From assembly GCA_964448045.1 (NCBI GenBank), contig CAYUVF010000029.1, forward strand, positions 1 to 47,719: a DNA stretch of 47,719 bases, written 5' to 3'. The DNA is from CAYUVF01 sp964448045. Its GTDB lineage: Bacteria > Bacteroidota > Rhodothermia > Rhodothermales > Salinibacteraceae. This document shows, piece by piece, positions 39,286 to 46,339 of this stretch. Every line of letters begins with the position of its first letter. The first letter of the stretch is position 1. Under the pieces are notes generated by a model. It was not told where the DNA came from and searched no databases. It saw only the letters and a program-made list of their open reading frames with translations. The position numbers and the translations under genes are program-made.

Positions 39286-40296
39286 TTAGCTCACGACCGG
39301 TGCGAGGAGATGAGCGAGCACCTCGGGCGTGTCGAGCGCATCGCGGCCGGCTTTGAGGTGATAGGCCTCGGCCTGATGGACGAGCCGTTTGAGCAGGTGC
39401 AGGTGCGCGTCGGCGATGGAGCGGTCGGGCACAATCGACAGGGCGCCCTGCCGGAAGAGCGTGCCCAGGATGGCTTTGGAGTCGGCCGGGGTGAGCGAGC
39501 TCGTGGGCTGGTCGACAATGGATGGCTGGATGAGCACGCGCGGCACACACGCCGGCGTGAACTGACCGGGGAAGACCGCGCCGCCGTCCACGCGCCATTT
39601 CGTGCTGTCGCTGAGCGACGGCGGCCACTCGGTGTCGGCGAGTTCGGGAAACAGGTCGGCGGCGTCCGGGTCGACGCAGAAATCCGTACGGAAGGAATAG
39701 GCGCGCACGTCGCCGTTTGTGGCACGCAGCAGCACAGAATCATCGGAGAGATACGACCAGCCCTGCCGAACAAGGTTCAGCGTGGTGGTTGATTTACCGC
39801 TGTCGCTCTCGGCGGTGAGTAGCACGCCTCGGCTGTTCCGGACGAGGGCGGCTGCGTGGAGGGGAAACCACCCCTGATAGCGGAGCAGGATCGCGAGGCT
39901 CAGCGTGATCAGGTAAAACAGTGGATCACGGCGCGCATCGGAGGGCGGGCTCAGGTCAGAGCTGAGGTGCGCCTGGGCCCGGCCCGCTTCTGGATGGAGG
40001 ACGACGGTGGCGTCGCCGCGGCGCAGGTAGATTGTCCCATCGCTGTGCCAGATCCAGATGCTACCATGTTCAGTTCGGCCGAGGCGGCGGGCCACATCCG
40101 GAATCGAAGCCGGAGCGCGATGGGTGGCGAAGTCGAGTACGAGATCGGCGGGGGCGTCGAGCGCATCGGCCGTGGCGCCTTTATAGCAGAGCGCCCGTCG
40201 CATCAAATCGGAAATGGGGGCGGCGTTGGCAGCGGTGCGGATTTGCACCTCGTGGAGCCGAAAGGTCGCGGTGAAGGAAGGACTCGCGGATGACAT
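39286..40296 (-). CDS. HPr-kinase-like protein (lasso-type RiPP kinase candidate)
   Basis: A 336-residue protein whose central part matches the HprK/P fold: HAAALVRNSRGVLLTAESDS followed by G-K-S-T-T-T (P-loop with the small-residue variant A-E-S-D-S-G-K-S), and the Asp-pair strand WSYLSDDSVLLR. A C-terminal helical part (TPADSKAILGTLFRQGALSI, AEAYHLKAGRDALDTPE) is typical of this family but the protein lacks the N-terminal HprK domain and other catalytic loops of true HPr kinase. Shortened relatives occur in lasso-peptide loci and phosphorylate the precursor's terminal Ser. It is divergent from a PqqD-like gene (40413). ATG at 40294-40296 is chosen; an extension to 40410 is open but composition changes. 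The substrate is inferred, not shown. Confidence 0.65.
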   Translation of the reverse strand: MSSASPSFTATFRLHEVQIRTAANAAPISDLMRRALCYKGATADALDAPADLVLDFATHRAPASIPDVARRLGRTEHGSIWIWHSDGTIYLRRGDATVVLHPEAGRAQAHLSSDLSPPSDARRDPLFYLITLSLAILLRYQGWFPLHAAALVRNSRGVLLTAESDSGKSTTTLNLVRQGWSYLSDDSVLLRATNGDVRAYSFRTDFCVDPDAADLFPELADTEWPPSLSDSTKWRVDGGAVFPGQFTPACVPRVLIQPSIVDQPTSSLTPADSKAILGTLFRQGALSIVPDRSIADAHLHLLKRLVHQAEAYHLKAGRDALDTPEVLAHLLAPVVS

Positions 40297-40412
40297 ATAC
40301 GCGCCGAGAAGAATGGATGGGCCAGAGGCGCACGATCCAACCGGTTTTCGTTGACTTTGTGCCTCGCCTCTGCTACTCTCCATCCAGCCGTGAATGCGAT
40401 GCCCGCCCATGT

Positions 40413-40703
40413 ATGAGTGATTCTTCCCCCGCCTATCGCCCGCATCCCGACGTCATCTCCACGCAGCTCGATGAGGAAGAATCGGTTCTCCTCAGCCTCG
40501 AAACGCAGCGCTACTATTCGCTGAACGAGACGGGCAGTCGCATCTGGGATTTGCTCTCGGGGGGGCGCTCGGTGGAAGAGATTGCAGAGGCCATCACGGC
40601 CGAGTGGGACACCACCTACGACGAGGCGCTTCACTACGTCGAACAGTTTCTGGAGGAGCTGAGTGAAGAGGGACTCGTTGAACCCACCGATGAAGCGGAG
40701 TGA
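40413..40703 (+). CDS. PqqD-like RiPP recognition element protein
   Basis: A 96-residue protein of the PqqD fold: HPDVISTQLDEEESVLLSLE then RYYSLNETGSRIWDLLSGGR, SVEEIAEAITAEWDTTYDEA and LHYVEQFLEELSEEGLVEPT. The YYSLNETGSRIW block is the RRE signature that binds leader peptides of RiPP precursors, and in lasso loci the stand-alone protein is called B1. ATG 40413 is preferred to an open extension from 40290. It is divergent from the HPr-kinase-like gene across 116 bases, and no B2 peptidase or cyclase follows. Together these two families make a RiPP function likely; the partner precursor is probably the peptide gene at 35338. Confidence 0.85.
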   Translation: MSDSSPAYRPHPDVISTQLDEEESVLLSLETQRYYSLNETGSRIWDLLSGGRSVEEIAEAITAEWDTTYDEALHYVEQFLEELSEEGLVEPTDEAE

Positions 40704-40808
40704 GCGGGAGCGAGGAGCCGCGGCTGCGGGGCGTGCGGCTAAACTTTCGTAGGCACACCGGGTATAGCGAAAGACGCCATCTGCCGAGTCCCATCAATCC
40801 GCTCTCCC

Positions 40809-41528
40809 ATGGTCCGCCGCCCCGCCGCCTGGTGTATCGTCTGCCTCGTTGGCTTGCTCGCCCTCGGCGCGTGCCAGCGTACCCCGTCTGACTCCGCTTC
40901 GCCAGCGACCCCTGCGGAGCGGCTCTATCCGGTGCTTCAGGACGGGCAGTGGGGCTACATCGACGGGACGGGCGCGGTGGCTATCGAGCCGCAGTTTGAT
41001 CGCGCTTGGAGCTTTTTCGACGGCCGTGCGCTGATCCGGCGGGGCGAGCAGTACGGCTATATCGATTCTACCGGCGCGGTCGCCATCGCCCCACAATACG
41101 CCGATGCATGGCACTTCTCCGAAGGGCTGGCACCGGTCCAGATCGGCGAGCAGTGGGGCTTCATCGACCCGTCGGGCGAGGTCGTGATCGACCCCCGGTT
41201 TGAGCTCGATCCGCGCATGCTGGAGGCGGGAGCCCGCGAGCCCACGTACGGTCGCGTCCGGGTCGACGGGCAGTACGGTTTCCGCGATGCCAGCGGGGCG
41301 GTCGTTATCGAGCCGCGCTTCGAGCAGGTCTGGTACTTCTCCGAGGGGCTGGCGCGCGTTCGCGTCGACGGCGCCTGGGGCTACATCGACCGCAGCGGCA
41401 CCCTCGTCATCGAGCCGCAGTTCGAAAAAGCCTGGGATTTCTCCGAAGGGCTCGCCCTCGTCAAAACGGCCGGCGGCTACGGCTATATCAACAAGCAGGG
41501 CGCCTACGTGTGGTCGCCCACGTCGTAA
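40809..41528 (+). CDS. WG-repeat lipoprotein
   Basis: A 239-residue lipoprotein (lipobox L-L-A-L-G-A-C near residue 20). The mature part consists of WG repeats of about 25-30 residues (GQWGYIDGTGAVAIEPQFD, EQYGYIDSTGAVAIAPQY, EQWGFIDPSGEVVIDPRF, GQYGFRDASGAVVIEPRFEQ, GAWGYIDRSGTLVIEPQF, GYGYINKQGAYVW), each with the W/Y-G-Y/F-I-D core. WG-repeat proteins form beta-propeller- or solenoid-like binding surfaces in the periplasm or on the cell surface; the ligand is unknown. It stands 56 bases before the PorX gene and may be read with it. Confidence 0.9.
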   Translation: MVRRPAAWCIVCLVGLLALGACQRTPSDSASPATPAERLYPVLQDGQWGYIDGTGAVAIEPQFDRAWSFFDGRALIRRGEQYGYIDSTGAVAIAPQYADAWHFSEGLAPVQIGEQWGFIDPSGEVVIDPRFELDPRMLEAGAREPTYGRVRVDGQYGFRDASGAVVIEPRFEQVWYFSEGLARVRVDGAWGYIDRSGTLVIEPQFEKAWDFSEGLALVKTAGGYGYINKQGAYVWSPTS

Positions 41529-41584
41529 CTCGCGAAGGGCGCGTCCACACGGACCTCCAAACCATCCATAAGATTCCCACGGCT

Positions 41585-43153
41585 ATGAAGGATGCCCCGC
41601 GCATTCTCTGGGCGGACGACGAGATCGACATGCTACGTCCGCATCTGATGTTTCTCGAGAATAAAGGCTACGACGTCACCAGCGTCACGAACGGGGCCGA
41701 CGCGGTCCAGCAGATTCGCGACAGCACCTTCGAGCTCGTCCTGTTGGATGAGCAGATGCCGGGCATGGACGGCCTGGAAACGCTCGCCGAAATCAAGGAG
41801 GTGCGGCCCGAAGTGCCCGTCGTGATGATTACCAAGAGCGAGGAAGAAACGCTGATGGAGGAGGCCCTCGGCGGGCAGATCAGCGACTACCTCACGAAGC
41901 CGGTCAACCCCAGCCAGGTCCTGCTGACGTGTAAGCGCCTGCTGGAGCGGTCGCGCCTCCGGCAACAGTCGCTCTCGCAGAGCTACCTGCAGTCGTTTAA
42001 CCAGATTGCGCAGCGCCTCCGCGATCCGCTCTCCCATGCCGAGTGGGTGGAGCTGTACCTGGAGCTGGTGCGCTACGATCTGGAGCTGGAGGAGGATGAG
42101 GGCGCGCGCGAGATTCTGGACGACCAAGTGCGCGACGCGAACCGCACGTTCGGCCAGTTCATCGAGGAGCACTACCCCGAGTGGATCGCGGAGGTCGACT
42201 ACGAGCCCGACGAGCACCGGCCCGTCCTCTCGCACGAACTCGTGCCCGAGTATGTTCTCCCCGAACTGCGCGACGGCGACGCCCCCGTCGTCTTCTTCGT
42301 GATCGACTGCATGCGGTACGACCAGTGGCTCGAGTTCGAGAAGCTGCTGCGGCCGCTCTTCGACATCGACACCGACTTCTACTATGGCATCCTGCCCACG
42401 GCCACGCCCTACTCGCGCAACGCCATCTTCAGCGGCCTACTGCCGGTCGATCTGATCGAGCGTTTCCCCAAGGTCTGGTCGATGGACGAGGAGAGCGAGC
42501 ACAGCCGCAATCAGTACGAAGAGGCGCTTTTGCATCATCAGCTGGAGCAGCATCACATCGATGCTAACATCCGCTACGATAAGCTGATTGCTACGGAGGA
42601 CGGGCGCACGTTCGCGCAGGACGCGAGCAACCTGACGCAGCACGACCTGAGCGCCGTCGTCGTCAACTTCGTCGATATCTTAGCGCACAGCCGCTCCGAT
42701 TCCGACGTGCTCAAAGAGCTGACGCCCGACGAGCAGGCGTACCGCGCGCTCACTCGCACGTGGTTCGAGCACTCGTGGCTCTACGATGCGCTGCGCCGCC
42801 TCTCCGAAACGAACGCGACCGTTATCATCACGACCGATCACGGCGCCATCCGCAGCCTGCGCTCGACGAAGGTCATCGGCGACCGCGAGACGTCCACCGC
42901 GCTCCGCTACAAGTACGGGCGCAATCTCAAATGCGATGAGCAGGACGCCATCTTCGTGAAAGATCCGGAGACCTTTGGCCTGCCGCCGCACAACATGAAC
43001 ACGAACTACATCCTCGCGAAGGAGGACTACTACTTCGTCTATCCGACGAACTTCCACCACTACGAGAACCTCTATCGCGATACGATGCAGCACGGCGGCG
43101 CCTCGTTGCAAGAGATGATTCTGCCCGTCGCGACGATGCAGCCGAAATCGTGA
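41585..43153 (+). CDS. porX: PorX-type response regulator with PglZ-like domain (T9SS regulator)
   Basis: A 522-residue protein in the cytoplasm. The N-terminal receiver has ILWADDEIDMLRPHL, phospho-acceptor D55 in LVLLDEQMPGMDG, T in MITKSEEE and K in YLTKPVNPS. The long C-terminal part is an alkaline-phosphatase-superfamily (PglZ) domain, shown by VVFFVIDCMRYDQWLEFEKL, LPTATPYSRNAIFSGLLP, VVNFVDILAHSRSD, and IITTDHGAIRSLRSTKV. This two-domain architecture is that of PorX, which with PorY controls type IX secretion genes in Bacteroidota and hydrolyses oligonucleotides. It agrees with the three T9SS substrates nearby. ATG 41585 is chosen over the open extension to 41510. The stop overlaps the next gene's GTG start region. 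Confidence 0.93.
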   Translation: MKDAPRILWADDEIDMLRPHLMFLENKGYDVTSVTNGADAVQQIRDSTFELVLLDEQMPGMDGLETLAEIKEVRPEVPVVMITKSEEETLMEEALGGQISDYLTKPVNPSQVLLTCKRLLERSRLRQQSLSQSYLQSFNQIAQRLRDPLSHAEWVELYLELVRYDLELEEDEGAREILDDQVRDANRTFGQFIEEHYPEWIAEVDYEPDEHRPVLSHELVPEYVLPELRDGDAPVVFFVIDCMRYDQWLEFEKLLRPLFDIDTDFYYGILPTATPYSRNAIFSGLLPVDLIERFPKVWSMDEESEHSRNQYEEALLHHQLEQHHIDANIRYDKLIATEDGRTFAQDASNLTQHDLSAVVVNFVDILAHSRSDSDVLKELTPDEQAYRALTRTWFEHSWLYDALRRLSETNATVIITTDHGAIRSLRSTKVIGDRETSTALRYKYGRNLKCDEQDAIFVKDPETFGLPPHNMNTNYILAKEDYYFVYPTNFHHYENLYRDTMQHGGASLQEMILPVATMQPKS

Positions 43154-43182
43154 GCAGGAACAGGGTTGAGGGCAGTGAACTG

Positions 43183-43662
43183 ATGACGGATACGAACGCC
43201 CGGCGCGACGCCGCCCTCGATGCGCTGCTGCCGATGGAAACGACATCTGCCGGAGAGACGATGCGCCTCGGCGAGCGGCTGGCCGCGCACCTCGGCCCCG
43301 GCGACCTCGTCGCGCTCTACGGCGACCTCGGGACGGGCAAGACGCATTTGGTGAAGGGCATCGCGCGGGGGCGGGGCGTGCCGGAACGCCGCGTGAGCAG
43401 CCCCACGTTCACCATCGTGCAGGAATACGCCGGCGATCTGCCCATCTACCACATCGACGCCTACCGGATCGCTCACGTCGACGAGTTCTACGAGCTGGGC
43501 TACGAGGAGTATTTCTACGGCGATGGGATCTGCCTTATCGAGTGGCCCGCCCGCGTCGAGGAGCTCTTGCCTGCGCGCACAATTCGCCTCCGCCTGACGC
43601 ATCAGGGCGGCGACCAGCGGCGGATTGAGCGTGCACGAACGGGCGAATCGGAGCATGAGTGA
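43183..43662 (+). CDS. tsaE: tRNA threonylcarbamoyladenosine biosynthesis ATPase
   Basis: A 159-residue ATPase needed for the t6A modification of tRNA, acting with TsaB, TsaD and TsaC. The P-loop GDLGTGKT is at 47-54, then KGIARGRGVPERRVSSPTFT, the switch YHIDAYRI and LIEWPARVEELLP, all typical. A GTG at 43150 would overlap the porX stop; ATG 43183 is preferred because the family starts near there. It overlaps folC by eight bases (ATGAGTGA) and so is translationally coupled to it. The housekeeping position behind porX is unusual. Confidence 0.93.
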   Translation: MTDTNARRDAALDALLPMETTSAGETMRLGERLAAHLGPGDLVALYGDLGTGKTHLVKGIARGRGVPERRVSSPTFTIVQEYAGDLPIYHIDAYRIAHVDEFYELGYEEYFYGDGICLIEWPARVEELLPARTIRLRLTHQGGDQRRIERARTGESEHE

Positions 43663-45001
43663 TCCCCCTTCTCCCACGCCTCCTCGCTCACCCTTGCCCC
43701 AAATGACGCCCGACGACGCCCTCACGTATCTGCTCGATCTGCCGCGCTACGCCGGCCAGCCCGATGACGCGTACAAGCCGGGGCTGGAGCGGATGACTGC
43801 GCTGATGGGCGCGATGGGCCGGCCGCACGAGGCGTTCGAGAGCGTGCACGTGGCCGGGACGAATGGCAAAGGCTCGACCGCGTCGATGATCGCGGCGATC
43901 GCCACGGCCTCGGGGCGGCGGGTGGGGCTGCACACGTCGCCGCACTTCCTCCACCTCACCGAGCGCATGCGCATCGACGGCACGCCCGCGCCCGACGCGT
44001 GGCTGGCCGACGCGGTGGCGCGCTTCCAATCGGATTTCGACGAACTCCAGCCGAGCTTTTTCGAGGCGACGGTGGCGCTCAGCTTCCTGTATTTTGCCGA
44101 GCAGCAGGTCGACATCGCCGTCGTTGAGGTGGGCCTCGGCGGGCGGCTCGATGCGACGAACGTGCTCCGCCCGGCGCTGGCGTGCATCACCACCATCGAC
44201 CTCGATCACACGAATATTCTGGGCGACACGCTCGCCGCCATCGCCCGCGAGAAAGCCGGCATCATCAAAGCCGGCGTGCCCGTGGTGACGGGCGCCGATC
44301 AGCCGGAGGTGCTCGCCGTGCTCCGCGACGTTGCCGCTGCGCACGACGCTCCGCTGCATGTGGTGGCGGATGAGGTCGAGGTGCTCCGCGCCGACACCGA
44401 TCTGCACGGGACGACGCTGGAGGTGCGCACGCCCCGCCGCCGGTACGAGGGCCTGCGCGTGGGGTTGAGCGGGGCGTATCAGCAGGCGAATGCGGCGGTG
44501 GCGCTGCGTGCGGCCGAGGGGCTGGCGTTCGGCGCCGACGCCATCGCCGAGGGGCTGCGCCACGTGCGGGCGCTGGCCGGCGTGCACGGGCGCTTCGAGG
44601 TGTTGCAGACGGAGCCGCTCATCGTGGCCGATGCGGCGCACAATCCGGCAGGCGTGAAGGCGGCGCTGATGGCGACTCAAGACGCAGCCGCGGCGCGCGG
44701 CGGGCAGCTGACGGTGGCCCTTGGCGGCGTGCGCGACAAAGACGTGGGTGCCATGGCGCGGGTGGTGGCCGAGGCCGGGGCACCGCTCATCCCGCTGTCG
44801 TTCGCGTCGCCCCGCGCGATGCCTGCCGACGAAGTCGCCACCCAGGCCGCCGAGGCGGGCGCCGCCGTCGAGCCGTCCCGCACGATCGACGAGGCGCTGG
44901 CCCACTTCCGGCGCACCGCCGCCCCCGCCGATGTGCTGCTGCTCACCGGCTCGCACGGCGTCGTCATTCCGCTGCTGGAGGAGCGGGACAATCGTTCTTG
45001 A
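43655..45001 (+). CDS. folC: Dihydrofolate/folylpolyglutamate synthase
   Basis: A 448-residue ligase adding glutamate to dihydropteroate and folates in the cytoplasm. The P-loop is in ESVHVAGTNGKGSTASM, then the LHTSPHFLHLTERMRIDG block, the VEVGLGGRLDATN loop, TTIDLDHTNILGDTLAAIAR, KAGIIKAGVPVVTG, and the C-terminal-domain motifs HGRFEVLQ and DAAHNPAGVKA; length is normal. The start ATG 43655 overlaps the tsaE stop, and an upstream in-frame start at 43625 is not used. Third gene of the porX-tsaE-folC unit. Confidence 0.95.
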   Translation: MSDPPSPTPPRSPLPQMTPDDALTYLLDLPRYAGQPDDAYKPGLERMTALMGAMGRPHEAFESVHVAGTNGKGSTASMIAAIATASGRRVGLHTSPHFLHLTERMRIDGTPAPDAWLADAVARFQSDFDELQPSFFEATVALSFLYFAEQQVDIAVVEVGLGGRLDATNVLRPALACITTIDLDHTNILGDTLAAIAREKAGIIKAGVPVVTGADQPEVLAVLRDVAAAHDAPLHVVADEVEVLRADTDLHGTTLEVRTPRRRYEGLRVGLSGAYQQANAAVALRAAEGLAFGADAIAEGLRHVRALAGVHGRFEVLQTEPLIVADAAHNPAGVKAALMATQDAAAARGGQLTVALGGVRDKDVGAMARVVAEAGAPLIPLSFASPRAMPADEVATQAAEAGAAVEPSRTIDEALAHFRRTAAPADVLLLTGSHGVVIPLLEERDNRS

Positions 45002-45106
45002 TCTGTGCGTCGCCACTACCTGGCATCATTTCATTCGTAGCCGGCGGAAACAAGCATCGCCGTCCCATCTTCCACTGCACGCGGCCTCTTCATAACGCCC
45101 CCCGCC

Positions 45107-46288
45107 ATGAGCACGCGCATCCTCCTGTTTACTGGCAAAGGCGGTGTCGGCAAGACGACGTGTGCCGCCGCCACGGCGCTCCACGCGGCCCAGTGCGGGC
45201 ACAAGACGCTCGTCCTCTCGTCCGACCCCGCCCATAGCCTCGCTGATGCGCTCGACCAGGAGCTCGGCCCCGAGCCCACTGCGGTCGCCGACCGCCTCTT
45301 CGCGCAGGAGGTCGACCTCTACTACTCGATGAAAAAGTACTGGGGCAACATGCGCGAGCTGATGCTGACCGTGTTCAAGTGGCAGGGCGTCGATCAGGTG
45401 GCGGCGGAGGAACTGGCGGCGCTGCCCGGGATGAACGAGGGATCGGTGCTGCTGTGGCTGGAGCAGTTCGTCCGCGAAGACGACTACGATCTGATTATCA
45501 TCGACAGCGCGCCCACGGGCGAAACGCTCACGCTGCTGTCGCTGCCGCAGGTGACGCAGTGGTGGCTCTCGAAGGCGTTTCCGTTCCAAAAGTTTGCCTT
45601 CAAATCCGTCGGCTTCGGCGTGCGCAAGACGACGGGCATCCCGCTCGATAAGGGCTACGAGGAGCTGGAGACGATCTTCGGCAAGCTCGAATCCATCCAG
45701 GAGGTGCTCGCCGACTCCGAGCGCACCTCCATCCGGCTCGTGATGAATCCGGAGAAGATGGTGGTCGACGAAGCGCGGCGGGCGTACACGTACCTGCAGC
45801 TCTACGGCTACGGCGTCGACGCGGTGATCGTCAACCGCGTGCTGCCGGAGGACGCCTCGGGCGGCGCCTTCTTCCAGAAATACCGCGCATCGCAGGCGAA
45901 ATACTTGGACGAGATTGAGCGGAGCTTCGCGCCGCTGCCGATTCTGCGCGTGCCGCACCTGGGCGAGGAAGCCTTCGGGCTGGAGCTGCTGGAGCAGATC
46001 GGCGACGGGCTCTACGCCGACCGCGATCCGGCCGAGGTCTTCCACGATGCGCCCACGTACCGCGTCCGCAGCGACGACGACGCCTACGTGATCGACATCC
46101 GCCTGCCGTTTACCGACGAGGAGGACATCGACGCCCGGCAGTTTGGCGATCAGCTCGTGGTGCAGGTCGCCAATCAGCGGCGCAATTACGCGTTGCCCAA
46201 CTTTTTGAGTTATTATACTCTGACCGACAGCGCCCTCGCCGACGGCTGGTTGCACGCGCGCTTCGAGCCGGACGGCGCAGCGGCGTGA
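45107..46288 (+). CDS. ArsA/GET3-family ATPase
   Basis: A 393-residue ATPase. The deviant Walker A is F-T-G10-K-G-G-V-G-K-T17 in ILLFTGKGGVGKTTCAA, switch I SSDPAHSLADAL, Walker B-like LIIIDSAPTGETLTLLSLPQ, and the A-loop VIVNRVLPED. The C-terminal 80 residues (YRVRSDDDAYVIDIRLPF, NQRRNYALPNFLSYY) look like the alpha-crystallin-like domain found on bacterial and plant ArsA relatives. Only one ATPase half is present, so arsenite pumping is unlikely; the family also includes GET3-like chaperones and chlorophyll or envelope factors in phototrophs and Bacteroidota. No arsenic genes are nearby. Confidence 0.92.
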   Translation: MSTRILLFTGKGGVGKTTCAAATALHAAQCGHKTLVLSSDPAHSLADALDQELGPEPTAVADRLFAQEVDLYYSMKKYWGNMRELMLTVFKWQGVDQVAAEELAALPGMNEGSVLLWLEQFVREDDYDLIIIDSAPTGETLTLLSLPQVTQWWLSKAFPFQKFAFKSVGFGVRKTTGIPLDKGYEELETIFGKLESIQEVLADSERTSIRLVMNPEKMVVDEARRAYTYLQLYGYGVDAVIVNRVLPEDASGGAFFQKYRASQAKYLDEIERSFAPLPILRVPHLGEEAFGLELLEQIGDGLYADRDPAEVFHDAPTYRVRSDDDAYVIDIRLPFTDEEDIDARQFGDQLVVQVANQRRNYALPNFLSYYTLTDSALADGWLHARFEPDGAAA

Positions 46289-46339
46289 CGCGGCGGTGCG
46301 CTCGCCTACTCTCACTGATGATTTGATTCCGACCCTATC

